A DNA stretch of 64,000 bases from Mobilicoccus caccae (GCF_030161635.1 NZ_BSUO01000001.1:2275199-2339198); one strand, 5' to 3'; counted from the stretch's first letter, positions 29,397 to 39,025 are shown. The notes: a model not told the origin generated them from the sequence alone. Translations and numbers: made by a program.

Positions 29397-29522
29397 CGCA
29401 CCGCCCACCACGGCCCGATGTGAAGCGGCTGTGAATGAGCAGAGCGGTCGACGAGATACCCGCCTCCTACTGTCACGACGAAGAGGCCGGCACACCGGCC
29501 GCACCGACAGGAGGATCACGTC

Positions 29523-30014
29523 ATGCGCATCCGATCGACGCTGGGCGTCGCGGCTCTCACCCTCGCCCTCGCGGGGTGCGCCACCGGTGGCGGATCGGGC
29601 ACCTCGACCGCGATCAGCGCGCCCGTGCCCGCGACCGCTCAGACGGCTCCTGCCGCCTCACCGACGACCGGCACGGCCGGACACTCGGCGAACGAGGCCA
29701 CCCCCACACCCGGCGCCACGTTCACCGCCGTCGGTGACACCCCGCACTGGCGTGCGGTGGTGAACGACGGCGTCCTGACGACCGAGGGGGCCGGCGTCGG
29801 CGAACGCCGCGTCACCGTCGTCGGTGCGGCCTGGGCCAAGGGCGTCGAGTTCACCGGGACCGACCGGGGCAGCTCGATCTCCTTGATCATCCGCGCTGGT
29901 CACTGTGCAGGTGCCGACGGCAAGGACACCGGCCAGAAGGCCGAACTCGTCGCCGGAAACCGGATGCTGCGCGGCTGCGCCGTCCCCGGCGTCGCCCCCG
30001 CGACCGGGGCCTGA
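29523..30014 (+). CDS. Lipoprotein, unknown function
   Basis: 163 residues with a lipoprotein signal (MRIRSTLGVAALTLALAGCA; lipobox LAGC), a Thr/Pro/Ala-rich linker, and a small beta domain starting near WRAVVNDGVLTTEGAG with two later cysteines (GHCAGADG and RGCAVPG) that could form a disulfide. AGGAGG precedes ATG 29523. Predicted to be anchored on the outer face of the membrane. Repeat element copy 2 starts 31 bases after its stop. Confidence 0.75.
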   Translation: MRIRSTLGVAALTLALAGCATGGGSGTSTAISAPVPATAQTAPAASPTTGTAGHSANEATPTPGATFTAVGDTPHWRAVVNDGVLTTEGAGVGERRVTVVGAAWAKGVEFTGTDRGSSISLIIRAGHCAGADGKDTGQKAELVAGNRMLRGCAVPGVAPATGA

Positions 30015-30044
30015 TCCACCCCGGGGCGGCCGGTCCCCGCCGAC

Positions 30045-30161
30045 GAAGAACAACACTGACAACATGGACACCACCTGGGTCTGAGGGCAAACGCCCTGAC
30101 CTGCGGCGTTGTGATTCGTGACCGAGTCAGCCCCCCATCGATGTTGTCGGTGTTGTTCTTC
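30045..30161 (+). repeat. CTGACCTGC-core inverted-repeat element, copy 2
   Basis: 21-base arms at 30045-30065 and 30141-30161 beginning GAAGAACAACAC. The core CTGACCTGC at 30096-30104 forms the loop of a six-bp stem, AACGCC with GGCGTT (30090-30095 with 30105-30110). Thirty bases separate the left arm from the core. The only arm mismatch is a U.G wobble. Same orientation as the lipoprotein gene upstream. Confidence 0.88.
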
Positions 30162-30244
30162 CACTCCCCGTGATCGGGTGAGAGGGACCCGCGTGCAGCG
30201 AACCCCGACCTGCGTCGCCGTGAGCGAGGCGGTGGAATGGGGCG

Positions 30245-31281
30245 ATGACGACGTGGCGACAGGTCTTCGCGCTGGGCCCCTCGGCGATGCCGCTCGCGAT
30301 GCGAGCGCGGTTGGGACTGCCGACGATCGCCCTGCTCGTCGCGCCGGCCCTGTTCGGGCACTTCCTCCTCGGACTGCTCATGGGTCTCGGGAGTTACAGC
30401 GTGCTGTTCGGCGCGGTGCCGAGGCGTCGTCACCGCGCGGTCGTCATGGCGGTGACCGGGGTGGGTCTCGTCGCCGCGGTGTGTGCCGGAGTCGCGGTCT
30501 CCGGTTCTCTCGCGGCCTCGCTGGCCGCGTACGTCATCGCGGCGTTCCTCGGCGTCGTGCTCGACGAGGTGGTGCCCCTCGGTCCTCCCGGGCCGTACTT
30601 CTTCGTGCTCATGGTCGGTGGCGGGGGTGTCGTCGGGCAGGCAGGAATCGGGGCGGCGGCGATCCTGCCGTGGTTGTGCCTCGGAGCGGTCGTCGCGTTC
30701 GTCGCGGCCGTGGCCGGGCGCGACGATCCGCGCGCCCGGATGCCTCGGATCGGTGTGGCGGGGCTGCCCCACAGAGTGGCCGACCGTCTGCGTTGGCCAG
30801 GGCGTGAAGCCCGGGTGTTCTGGCGGGTGGCCTCGCCATCGGTGTGGTGCAGGTGGTCATGACCGCCTTGGGCGACCCGCACCCGTTCTGGGCCGTCCTC
30901 GCCGCCGGGCTCGTGCTGATGCCACCCAAGGAGCCGGGCGCACTGGGCCTGCGCGCCGCGCACCGGGTACTCGGCACCCTCGTCGGCGCCCTGGCCTACG
31001 AGGTGTGGGTATCCCTGGTTCCGGGATCGGTGCCGGCCTTCCTCGCCATGGGGGTGCTGTTGTGGCTGGTCATGGCGCTGTCACCGCGCAACTACGGGTA
31101 CGCGTGCGTGGGGATCACCATGCTCGCGCTGCTCATGACGCAGGAGCTCACCCCCGGCGTTCCACCCGGTGCCCTGGCCGGCAACCGCGTCCTCGACACC
31201 GTCGTCGGCGGGGTCGTCGCGCTGGCCGTGTTGATGATCCTGCGGCCTCGGCGGCGCGTTTCCGCAGGTGAGAGTGACTGA
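30245..31281 (+). pseudogene. FUSC family (aromatic acid exporter-like) membrane protein, frameshifted
   Basis: Repaired length about 346 residues, with two blocks of membrane helices, each followed by a short basic stretch. The second block has PHPFWAVLAAGLVLMPPKEPG, HRVLGTLVGALAYEVW, and NYGYACVGITMLALLM, typical of FUSC/ArAE exporters. The first frame ends in FWRVA and the second resumes GVVQVVMTALGDPH; one C missing at about 30831 (GGCCTCGCC instead of GGCCCTCGCC) explains the break. Function as an exporter is a family-level inference. Confidence 0.75.
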
Positions 31282-31356
31282 TGCGTCCAGCCGAGTGACC
31301 GCGGATGAGACCGGAGGTCTCCGAGACCTGGGCCCCGAGAGGACCGGTCCCCGCCG

Positions 31357-31476
31357 TCGAAGAACAACACCGACGACATGGACGCCACCTGGGCCTGATG
31401 GCCAACGCTCTGACCTGCGGCGTTGCGATTCTCGACCCGGTCGGCGTCGATCGATGTCGTCGGTGTTGTTCTTCGA
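31357..31476 (+). repeat. CTGACCTGC-core inverted-repeat element, copy 3
   Basis: Arms 31357-31379 and 31454-31476 pair perfectly. The core at 31410-31418 sits in a seven-bp stem-loop, CAACGCT with GGCGTTG, equivalent to that of copy 2 with a compensating change. Thirty bases lie between arm and core. Compared with copy 2 the inner arm reads GACGACAT instead of GACAACAT, and the partner arm changes to match. Lies 76 bases beyond the FUSC-like gene. Confidence 0.88.
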
Positions 31477-31489
31477 TCCCCTCAGACGG

Positions 31490-32128
31490 CTACCGGTGGG
31501 CGATGTCGAGTACCACGCGGTCGCCGCGCGCGCCGTCGACGACGAAGAGCCGGTAGGGCTTCTTCTGTGCCACACCGACGCCGAGGGTGGTGACGCCCTC
31601 GAACGACCCTGCGAGAGCGACCTGACGCAGGGTGCGGTACCCGCGGGTGGGCACCAGTTCACGCGGGTTGCGCGGGTTGTACACGATGCGGCCGTTGCGG
31701 TCATGGACGACGTTGCCGATGGTCACCCGCAGGCGAGCGCCGCCCCGCAGCGGAACCCGATACCCCGACCCGTCCTGATACACCTGGGAGACGTACGCCG
31801 CGGACACGCCGCCACGCGCCACGCCACCCTTGACGTCGATGACGACACGGTCGAAGCAGGGGTGGCGCCCGGCCCTCACCGCGGTGATCGGCGCGGTGCT
31901 CATCGCCGGAAATCTGGCGCCCTTGGCACCCGTCCCCCAGGCCGTCCGACAGGCAGCGGCCGAGGTGGACGCGGTGACTGCTGCCGATACCCCCGCCGAC
32001 GCAGGGGCCTGCGCCGCGGCGGGCACGGCGAACACCCCGCTGACCATCGCCGAGGCCGCCATGGCCGTGACCGACCCGGCGACTGCGCGACGGGACCGTC
32101 CAGTGATCCCGAACTTGATCCCCAACAT
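31490..32128 (-). CDS. Secreted AMIN-like domain protein
   Basis: 212 residues with a signal peptide (basic start, then AVAGSVTAMAASAMVSGVFAV, cleavage near AAA). The mature domain contains RAGRHPCFDRVVIDVKGG, YVSQVYQDGSGYRVPLRGGARLRVTIGN and SFEGVTTLGVGVAQKKPYRLFVVDG, the pattern of the actinobacterial AMIN-like domain proteins. These are secreted or cell-wall-associated and of uncertain role, perhaps peptidoglycan binding. ATG 32128 is preceded by AAGGGAGACG. Confidence 0.78.
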   Translation of the reverse strand: MLGIKFGITGRSRRAVAGSVTAMAASAMVSGVFAVPAAAQAPASAGVSAAVTASTSAAACRTAWGTGAKGARFPAMSTAPITAVRAGRHPCFDRVVIDVKGGVARGGVSAAYVSQVYQDGSGYRVPLRGGARLRVTIGNVVHDRNGRIVYNPRNPRELVPTRGYRTLRQVALAGSFEGVTTLGVGVAQKKPYRLFVVDGARGDRVVLDIAHR

Positions 32129-32273
32129 GATCGTCTCCCTTCGCTCAGGTCGAAAGGGACTGTGCTGTACCGGAGTTCGACCCGAAGAGACCCCCGGGAC
32201 ACGAGCCTGCCACCGTCGGGCGCGCACGACAATGGTCATGACACCGACTCCGCCGCCCGGCCGCTCCCCCGGC

Positions 32274-33047
32274 TCAGAGCACCTTGGACAGGAACGCCTG
32301 GGTGCGCTCGTGTCGGGGGTCGGCGAGAACCTCTCTGGGGTCACCGCGCTCGACGATCATGCCGTCGTCCATGAACATGAGCGTGTCGCCCACCTCGCGG
32401 GCGAAACCCATCTCGTGGGTGACGACGATCATCGTCATTCCCTCGTGCGCGAGCATCCGCATGGTGTCGAGGACCTCGCCGACGAGTTCGGGGTCGAGGG
32501 CCGAGGTGGGCTCGTCGAACAGCATGAGCTTGGGTTTCATCGCCAAGGCCCGGGCGATGGCCACGCGCTGTTGCTGACCTCCGGACAGTGACCCCGGGTA
32601 GGCGGTCGCCTTCTCCGACAACCCGACTCGTTCGAGCAACTCGTGGGCGTGTGCGCGGGCCTCGCTCCTCGACCGGCGCCGGATCACGTGCGGCGCGTAG
32701 GTGATGTTCTCCAGCACCGTCATGTGCGGAAAGAGGTTGAACCGCTGGAACACCATGCCGATCTCGGCGCGTTGGCGGGCGATGTGGTTCGGCGGCAACT
32801 CGTACAGGCGCTCGCCCTTGAGGCGGTAGCCGACGATCTCGCCGTCGATGCTCACCCACCCGGAATCGGGGCGCTCGAGGTGGTTGATGCAGCGCAGCAG
32901 CGTCGACTTTCCCGATCCGCTGGGTCCGATGAGGCAACTCACCGCACCGGAGGCGACCTCGAAATCGACGCCCTTGAGCACCTCGTTGGCACCGAACGAC
33001 TTGCGGATCGCGTGTCCGCTGACCAGGGCCGTCTGTTCGTCGGTCAT
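32274..33047 (-). CDS. Polar amino acid ABC transporter ATP-binding protein
   Basis: Energises uptake by the permease and binding protein encoded upstream. Walker [20 protein letters not shown]-loop [17 protein letters not shown], signature [15 protein letters not shown], Walker [15 protein letters not shown] and the H-loop [11 protein letters not shown] all match the GlnQ/HisP/ArtP class. 257 residues. Its start overlaps the permease stop by four bases, so the operon runs binding protein, permease, ATPase. Confidence 0.95.
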   Translation of the reverse strand: MTDEQTALVSGHAIRKSFGANEVLKGVDFEVASGAVSCLIGPSGSGKSTLLRCINHLERPDSGWVSIDGEIVGYRLKGERLYELPPNHIARQRAEIGMVFQRFNLFPHMTVLENITYAPHVIRRRSRSEARAHAHELLERVGLSEKATAYPGSLSGGQQQRVAIARALAMKPKLMLFDEPTSALDPELVGEVLDTMRMLAHEGMTMIVVTHEMGFAREVGDTLMFMDDGMIVERGDPREVLADPRHERTQAFLSKVL

Positions 33048-33937
33048 GCCGTCACCTTCTTCTTGCGGCGCCTCGGCGTGGAGCTGTGTTCCTGACCCCG
33101 CCCGAAGTGCCGTTCGAGGTAACGCTGCCCGATCCCGAGGATCGTGGTCATCAGCAGATACCAGAGCGAGGCGACGATGAGCAGCGGGATCGTCTGGAAC
33201 GTGCGGGAGTACACGATCTGGGCGCTGTGCAGGAGTTCACCGACGCCGAGCACGGAGACGAGCGAGGTGTTCTTGAGCATCGAGATCACCTGGTTTCCGG
33301 TCGGCGGCACGATGATGCGCATCGCCTGCGGCAGGATGATCCGCCACAACGTGCGGCCACTGCCCAGGCCGAGCGCGGAGGCGGCTTCGGTCTGCCCGCG
33401 ATCCACACCCAGCAACCCACCACGCACGATCTCGGCCATGTACGCGGCCTCGTTGAGCGTGAGCCCCAGCAGGGCCGCGAACAGGGGTGTGACCAGGCTG
33501 TTGACGCTGCCTTCGTAGAGCGTCGGTCCGCCGAGCGGCAGCCCGATGCGAAGAACGGGGACCAGCGCCGACAGGTTGAACCAGAAGATCAACTGGATCA
33601 GCAGCGGCGTGCCGCGGAAGAACCAGATGTAGGCGCCCGACACCGACGAGAGCAGCGGATTTCCCGACATCCGCATCACCGCGAGGATCACGCCGAGAAT
33701 CACGCCGAGCACCATCGACACGACCGTCAGACCGACGGTCAACAGGGCACCCAGCGCCATCGTGCGGGCGGTCAGCCATTGAGCGACGACGCCCCATTCG
33801 AAATGGGGATTCGTGGCGACCGCCCATGTCGCATACACGACGAAGAGTGCCAGGAGCACCGTGGCGACGGTCTGCCAGGGGTTTCTCCGCGCGACGACCT
33901 CATACTCGTCGGTGGCGGGTGTGGCGGTGTCGGTCAC
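33044..33937 (-). CDS. Polar amino acid ABC transporter permease
   Basis: 297 residues with about six membrane helices of the HisM/GlnP type: [23 protein letters not shown] near the middle and the EAA loop [24 protein letters not shown] that contacts the ATPase. Ends in a very basic tail ([11 protein letters not shown]). Four-base overlaps with both neighbours show a translationally coupled operon. A single permease gene suggests a homodimeric pore. Confidence 0.93.
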   Translation of the reverse strand: MTDTATPATDEYEVVARRNPWQTVATVLLALFVVYATWAVATNPHFEWGVVAQWLTARTMALGALLTVGLTVVSMVLGVILGVILAVMRMSGNPLLSSVSGAYIWFFRGTPLLIQLIFWFNLSALVPVLRIGLPLGGPTLYEGSVNSLVTPLFAALLGLTLNEAAYMAEIVRGGLLGVDRGQTEAASALGLGSGRTLWRIILPQAMRIIVPPTGNQVISMLKNTSLVSVLGVGELLHSAQIVYSRTFQTIPLLIVASLWYLLMTTILGIGQRYLERHFGRGQEHSSTPRRRKKKVTA

Positions 33938-34905
33938 GAGTCACCGTCCGCCTTCGTGGCCTTGTCGAGGACGGCGTCGGACATGCCCCACTTCTCGAAC
34001 ATCTGCGCGTACTCGGGCATCCCCATGAGTTTCTGCAGGCCCTTCTGCACGGCCGGCGTCAACTCGGAGCCCTTGGGCAGGGCGACGGCCACGGGTGACT
34101 TGTGGATCTCGTCGACGAGGTCGATCGAGCCGGGTCGCTGCTTGGCGGCCCAGCCGAGAACCGGGGTGTCGGCGAGGACGCCGTCGACGCGCCCGGTGCT
34201 CAACTGCAGGAGCGCCGCCGTCTGGTCGGGCAGGACGACCTGCTCGATGTCGGGCTGCCCTGCGCTCTTGCACTTGGCGTTGTGCTCGGGGATGCGCTTG
34301 GTGTTCTGGATCGAGCCCTGCTGCACGGCGATCTTCTTGCCGCACATGGTGTCGACGCGCACGTTCGCCGGGTTGCCGGCCTTGACGGCGAGCGAGGTAC
34401 CCCACGAGGCGTACTCGATCATGTCGAGCACCTGGACGCGGTCGGCGCTGGGCGCCATCGACGACACCGCCAGGTCGTACCGCTTGGCCTGCAGCCCGGG
34501 GATGATGCCGTCGAACTGGACGTCCTGGATCTTGACGTCCACGCCGATGACACGGCCGAGCGCGCGGGCGACGTCGGGGTTGAGTCCGATGATCGTGGAG
34601 TTGTCGGTGGCGAAGAACTTCGACGGCGCACTCGACACGTTCATCACGACGGTCATGCCCGAGTCGCGGACGGAGGCGGGAACGGTCGCGGCGATCGCCT
34701 CGTCCTTCTGGACGTCGGCGAAGTCGTCGAGCATCTCGGGTCCGGCGCCCGGCGCGGCATCGGTCGCGGCGCCGGTCGCCCCGCCCGGCGCGCCGGCCTG
34801 GGGAGTGGTCTCCGGATCACTGCACCCGGAGACGAGGAGCAACCCCGCGGTGACCACCGCCATGGCCACGGTCGGACGGGTGAGACGGGTGAGCGCAGCG
34901 AACAT
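33934..34905 (-). CDS. Polar amino acid ABC transporter substrate-binding lipoprotein
   Basis: 323 residues with a lipoprotein signal (VAMAVVTAGLLLVSGCS; lipobox VSGC), a Gly/Ala/Pro linker, and a type-2 periplasmic-binding fold: FFATDNSTIIGLNPDVARALG, YDLAVSSMAPSADRVQVLDMIEY, IAVQQGSIQ and a C-terminal hinge region. The SBP_bac_3 family binds polar or charged amino acids; the exact ligand is unknown. It is the first gene of a three-gene operon with the permease and ATPase. Confidence 0.92.
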   Translation of the reverse strand: MFAALTRLTRPTVAMAVVTAGLLLVSGCSDPETTPQAGAPGGATGAATDAAPGAGPEMLDDFADVQKDEAIAATVPASVRDSGMTVVMNVSSAPSKFFATDNSTIIGLNPDVARALGRVIGVDVKIQDVQFDGIIPGLQAKRYDLAVSSMAPSADRVQVLDMIEYASWGTSLAVKAGNPANVRVDTMCGKKIAVQQGSIQNTKRIPEHNAKCKSAGQPDIEQVVLPDQTAALLQLSTGRVDGVLADTPVLGWAAKQRPGSIDLVDEIHKSPVAVALPKGSELTPAVQKGLQKLMGMPEYAQMFEKWGMSDAVLDKATKADGDS

Positions 34906-35160
34906 GGGGCCTCCTCATGGGCGACGGCCGGCGGAACGGATGCTTCAGGGCCGTCCCCGCCGTCTGGAGATGTGACGCCACGGTTATACCTGCTGGACGG
35001 CTGAGAGCCACTACAGCGTCCGCCGCAGTTCATCTCGAGAACCCCGGCGACATATCCCCGTCGCATCGCCACGGTCCACTCCCCGCGGCACGCAGCGATC
35101 CCGCTCCTGCTGCGCCCTGAGCTGCGGCGTCCCCTCCCCCGTGGGAGAACCGACGTCGCG

Positions 35161-35898
35161 TTCGGATGCCCTCGGCTACCCACCCGCCTGCTCACGCTGG
35201 CCTGCGGAGTCGGGTTCATCGGCCTGTTCGTCGTCTACGGCGGGCTGCTCTACCTCGGTGCCACCGGCGCCGCCCGCACCGATCCCAGCCAGGACCGCAC
35301 GGTCCTGCTCACCGACCTCGTCCGTCTGGCAGGCGGCAACTGGCTGGTGTCCGCCCTGTCGCTGGCGGTCATCATCGCCTGCATCACCACCGCCGCCGGA
35401 CTCACCTCCGTGGTCGCCAACTTCCTGCACGAGACGATCAAGATCCCCCACCGCCTCGGTGTCGTCATCGTCTGCGTGGTCGGCGTCTTCCAGGCGCTCG
35501 GTGGGGTGGAGCGGATCGTGGCCATCGCCGGCCCGATCTTCCTGTCCATCTACCCGATCTCCATCCTCATCGTCATCCTCGGCCTGCTCGGCTCGCTGGT
35601 GCCGAACGACGGCGTGTGGAAGGGCTCGGCCCTGCTCGTGGCGATCGTCAGCCTGTACGAGGCCGCTGCGCTGGTCGCCGACATGATGGGGACGCAGATG
35701 CCCGCCGCCCTGCAGTCGGTCTACCACCTGATTCCGCTGGAGGAGCAGGGATTCGGCTGGATCGTGCCGGCCATCGTCGGCGCGATCCTCGGTGGCCTGC
35801 TGTGGCCGGGCCGGTCGGCGTTGCTCTCCCGACGCGTCGCCGACAGGCTCCGCGGACGGCGTGCCGGTCGACAGACGTCGTCGGTCGAGGCCACGTGA
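35161..35898 (+). pseudogene. brnQ: Branched-chain amino acid transporter BrnQ, C-terminal half only
   Basis: The frame carries the last half of a LIVCS family Na+-coupled branched-chain amino acid carrier: LTLACGVGFIGLFVVYGGLLYL, SALSLAVIIACITTAAGLTSVVANF, IAGPIFLSIYPISILIVIL and PLEEQGFGWIVPAIVGAILGG. About 245 residues remain of an expected 430-450. No start codon or homology is visible before 35161, and the DNA between here and the ABC operon (34906-35160) is otherwise empty apart from that operon's promoter. This is a 5' truncation by deletion, not a simple frameshift. Confidence 0.78.
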
Positions 35899-35925
35899 CC
35901 CTCGTAGGTGCCGGGTCAGGTCGGA

Positions 35926-36033
35926 CGAAGAACAACACGGACGACATGGGCAGGGTTCGGGCAGCACGCACACCTCGCTGACCTGCATCGACTCGAGCGC
36001 CTACCGGATCGATGTCGTTCGTGTTGTTCTTCG
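35926..36033 (+). repeat. CTGACCTGC-core inverted-repeat element, copy 4
   Basis: 22-base arms at 35926-35947 and 36012-36033 of the CGAAGAACAACAC type, with one G.U wobble at the same position as copy 1. The core is at 35978-35986, thirty bases from the left arm. It begins 28 bases beyond the brnQ remnant and has the same orientation. Confidence 0.87.
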
Positions 36034-36061
36034 ATCGGGACGAGCCAGGCATGAGCCGCCA

Positions 36062-36087
36062 AGACCGCCGCCTATGGGCGGCGGTCT
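36062..36087. terminator. GC-rich terminator hairpin after repeat copy 4
   Basis: AGACCGCCGCC at 36062-36072 pairs perfectly with GGCGGCGGTCT at 36077-36087 around a TATG loop. It lies directly behind repeat copy 4, giving two stacked hairpins beyond the brnQ remnant. Confidence 0.7.
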
Positions 36088-36234
36088 CGGCGTTTCATCG
36101 GTTCGCCGGTGATGTGCTTCCGGCGACCGGAGGATCCCCTCGTCCGGTTTGGTAGCGTCCCGTCGGGCGGTGCGGCCCGCGACCTTCCCCTCGGCGGCCG
36201 ACACCGGCCGGCCGGCATCGCCGTCAGGAGCCCC

Positions 36235-37425
36235 GTGACCGAATCCAATGCCCGCCCGCTGCCCTCGCGGCGGCGGCTGCTGATCATGCTGGGCGCGTTG
36301 TCGGCGTTCGGGCCGTTGTCGTTCGACATGTACCTGCCCGGACTGCCCCAACTGACCCGCGATCTCGGTGCGGGTGAGACCGGCGGCCAGCTCTCGTTGT
36401 CGGTGTCGATGATCGGGATGGGCATCGGTCAGGTGGTCATCGGACCGCTCAGCGACCAACTCGGTCGGCGACGCCTTCTTCTCATGGGGGTCTCGCTCTT
36501 CACGGTCGCGGCGGTGGCGTGTGCGCTGACGCCCAGCCTCGAGTTCCTGCTCCTGGCACGACTTCTCGGCGGTATCGGCGGCGGGGCGGGGGCCGTCCTG
36601 GCCCGGTCGATGGTCCGTGACCTGTTCAGCGGTCGTGAGGCCGCCCGCGCGTTCGGGATCACCGCGCTCGTGTTCGGCGTCGCGCCCGTGGTGGCGCCAC
36701 TGCTCGGGGCGTTGCTCATGGCGGTCACCGGGTGGCGGGGCATCTTCGTCGCGCTCGCGGTGTGCGGCACCGCGCTGTTCGTGGCGGCGATGCGGCTGCC
36801 CGAGACGCTGCCGCCGGAGCGTCGCCATGACGGCGGTGTCACGTCGCTGTTCAGCGAGTTTCCGCGGGTGCTGCGCGACCGGTCGTTCCTCGCACCGGCG
36901 CTCGTGCTGGCCATCGGGTTCCAGCCGCTCAGCCTCTACCTGGCGATGAGCAGCTTCGCCCTGCAGCAGGGTTACGGGCTGACGCCGCAGCAGTTCGGGT
37001 ATCTGTTCGCCGCGAACTCGGTCGGCATCCTCCTCCTCGGCCGCATCAACCTGCGGGTCGTGGACACTCTCGGGCCGTACCGCGTCCTCACCTGGACCGT
37101 CGGGTTGAGCATCGTCGCGTGTCTGGCGGTGGCCGTGGCCACCAACGTCGGTGCGTCGGTGTGGTGGGTGCTCGTGCCGCTGTTCTTCGCGATCTCCATC
37201 GCCGGCCCCCTGCTGCCGAATGCCACCACCCTCGCGCTCGAGGGTCAGGCCGACGCGGTGGGCGCCGCGGCTGCGTGCATAGGCCTCGTGCAGACACTGT
37301 TCGGCGCGCTCGTCCCGCCGGCGATCTCGCTCCTCGGGGTCACGCCGCAGCTCATGGGCACGGCTATGGCGATCACGTCGGTGCTGTGCGTGGTGCCGCT
37401 ACTGGCGGTGCCGCGGCGCGGGTGA
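36235..37425 (+). CDS. Bcr/CflA family multidrug efflux MFS transporter
   Basis: 396 residues with 12 predicted membrane helices. The start MLGALSAFGPLSFDMYLPGLP is the classic Bcr/CflA TM1 motif, followed by the motif A loop GPLSDQLGRRRLLLMG and the TM5 motif C-like ITALVFGVAPVVAPLLGALL. GTG 36235 is chosen because AGGAG precedes it; longer readings upstream have no helix. It exports drugs such as bicyclomycin or chloramphenicol in relatives; the substrate here is unknown. Confidence 0.9.
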   Translation: MTESNARPLPSRRRLLIMLGALSAFGPLSFDMYLPGLPQLTRDLGAGETGGQLSLSVSMIGMGIGQVVIGPLSDQLGRRRLLLMGVSLFTVAAVACALTPSLEFLLLARLLGGIGGGAGAVLARSMVRDLFSGREAARAFGITALVFGVAPVVAPLLGALLMAVTGWRGIFVALAVCGTALFVAAMRLPETLPPERRHDGGVTSLFSEFPRVLRDRSFLAPALVLAIGFQPLSLYLAMSSFALQQGYGLTPQQFGYLFAANSVGILLLGRINLRVVDTLGPYRVLTWTVGLSIVACLAVAVATNVGASVWWVLVPLFFAISIAGPLLPNATTLALEGQADAVGAAAACIGLVQTLFGALVPPAISLLGVTPQLMGTAMAITSVLCVVPLLAVPRRG

Positions 37426-37440
37426 GTGCTGCGTCGGGTC

Positions 37441-38001
37441 TCAGCGTCCTCGGAGTCGGCGGATCGCGGTCGCACCGACGCCGTGCAGCGCGAGGAGGTC
37501 CGCGTCGGAGGTCGCGTCGATGAGGTCGCGCGTCGTCAGGCCGGCGGCGGTCAGCGCACGTCGCGCCGGTGCGGGCAGGCCGTCGAGGGGGTCGGGCTCC
37601 TCCCCCAGGTGCGCTCGGACCATGGCCGGTGACGCGCGGTGCGCCCAGGCGTCGGTGATGATCTCGGTGAGCTCGTCCACGCCGATCTCGCCCAGCCGGG
37701 AGAGTTGCACGAGCACGCCTGTGTGTCTGGCGAAATGGTCGATGCCGAAGAAGGGTCCGTCGGCCTGGACGAGGGCGGCCTTGGCCTCGTGATCCGGCAT
37801 GAAGACGACCAGCAGGTCGGTGTACATCTCGCCGGTCGCGGGATCGATCGCCGAGCTGTGCGGAGCCCGGTAGAGCAGATACCCCTTGCCGCGGACCTTC
37901 CACGTGGGCCGATCACCCCAGGAGATGCCGAGTTCCGACCCGGGCAAGGACGCGGCGATGCGATCGACGTCGTCGGCGCGCGCGGCTCGCATGGGAGTCA
38001 C
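37441..38001 (-). CDS. MmcQ/YjbR-like protein with C-terminal helix-hairpin-helix
   Basis: The first 115 residues resemble the MmcQ/YjbR double-wing fold (LGISWGDRPTWKVRGKGYLLYRAP, then TDLLVVFMPDHEAKAALV and FFGIDHFARHTGVLVQL). The C-terminus (LPAPARRALTAAGLTTRDLIDATSDADLLALHGVGATAIRRLRG) has a helix-hairpin-helix pattern that may bind DNA. GTG 38001 or ATG 37992 could start it. Its 3' end lies 15 bases from the converging exporter stop. Function unknown. Confidence 0.72.
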   Translation of the reverse strand: MTPMRAARADDVDRIAASLPGSELGISWGDRPTWKVRGKGYLLYRAPHSSAIDPATGEMYTDLLVVFMPDHEAKAALVQADGPFFGIDHFARHTGVLVQLSRLGEIGVDELTEIITDAWAHRASPAMVRAHLGEEPDPLDGLPAPARRALTAAGLTTRDLIDATSDADLLALHGVGATAIRRLRGR

Positions 38002-38182
38002 GGTAGGCGCATCGGACCTGCCCGGGAAGACCCGCCGCCCGATCCCGCTGGGGCGCGTGGCATCGCCGTAGGCACGGCGGCAGCTTCGGTGGCATGAACC
38101 GTGGCAGCGAAATGGTCGCCATCACGACCATTCCCCTGCCATCGTGGCTGCCACGACGAGTGAGGCGGAGGCCCCTTGGGAG

Positions 38183-39025
38183 TCAGGCGCGTCTGCGGGC
38201 GACGATCGCGATCGCGCCCAACTGGGCTCGGTTGTCGCGGAAGCTCTTCCGCATGGCCAGCACCCGCTCGCGGGCGGGCTTGTTGCGCGCGACGTTGACG
38301 AAGAACCGTGTCGCACCGATGACGCCCTCGTCGGCGAAGACCCGTGTCGGCTCCAGCAGCCGCATGGGTGCGTGGGCGGTCCAGACGATCTCCAGGCCGT
38401 GCGCCTCGAGGAGTGTCTGCCAACCCTGCAGGGTCAGTGGACGGGCGCCGACCTTGATGGTCCGCGAGATCTCTCTACTCACAGGGTCGCCCGGTCCGCC
38501 GACCGGAGCGCCGGAGCGGGTTCCGGCGTCCTCGATGCGTTCGAGCTCGTGGATGGCGTAGCGGCCTCCGGGCCCGAGGAGTCGGGCCGCTTCGGCGACG
38601 ATCGAGTCCTTGGTCTTCTGGTCGTGCATGGACAACATCGCTTCACCGACGACGAGGTCTGCCTGCCCGGTGGGGAGTCCCGTGTCGGCGGCGTCGCGCA
38701 CCTCGAGCCGGGCCTGGGGGTGGCGGGCGAGAACGGCTGTGAGAGCAGCGGATCCCTCGGGGTTGGGGTCGACGGCGACGTAGGTCGTGGGCTCGGCCGC
38801 GAGGAGGACCGTGGCGGTCCTGCCGACGCCGGGCCCGAACTCGACGATGCGGTCCCCGGCGCCGGGGGCGGCTGCCTGGAGGAGTCGCCGGGTCAGGGCC
38901 AGGCCGCCGGGGCGCAGCACGCGCTTGCCGAGGGTCGCGAGCAGCCAGTGTCCCTGCATCTGTTGCTCGGGCGGTCCGCGTCGGCCGGTGGGGCGCAGCG
39001 GGATCGAGGTCGTCGGCTCACTCAT
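38183..39025 (-). CDS. Class I SAM-dependent methyltransferase
   Basis: 280 residues with motif I DRIVEFGPGVGRTATVLLAA, motif II region YVAVDPNPEGSAALTAVL, LEVRDAADTGLP and the post-motif GEAMLSMHDQKTKDSIVAEAARLLGPGGRYAIHEL. It resembles small-molecule or phospholipid N-methyltransferases, though its acceptor is not evident. The start at 39025 overlaps the end of the cupin gene by eight bases, so the two are a coupled operon with cupin first. Confidence 0.85.
   Translation of the reverse strand: MSEPTTSIPLRPTGRRGPPEQQMQGHWLLATLGKRVLRPGGLALTRRLLQAAAPGAGDRIVEFGPGVGRTATVLLAAEPTTYVAVDPNPEGSAALTAVLARHPQARLEVRDAADTGLPTGQADLVVGEAMLSMHDQKTKDSIVAEAARLLGPGGRYAIHELERIEDAGTRSGAPVGGPGDPVSREISRTIKVGARPLTLQGWQTLLEAHGLEIVWTAHAPMRLLEPTRVFADEGVIGATRFFVNVARNKPARERVLAMRKSFRDNRAQLGAIAIVARRRA

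Noticed and set aside
33086..34975. Plus-strand open frame of about 630 codons opposite the ABC transporter operon
   Set aside because: Antisense shadow; the minus strand carries complete permease and binding-protein domains with coupled overlaps.
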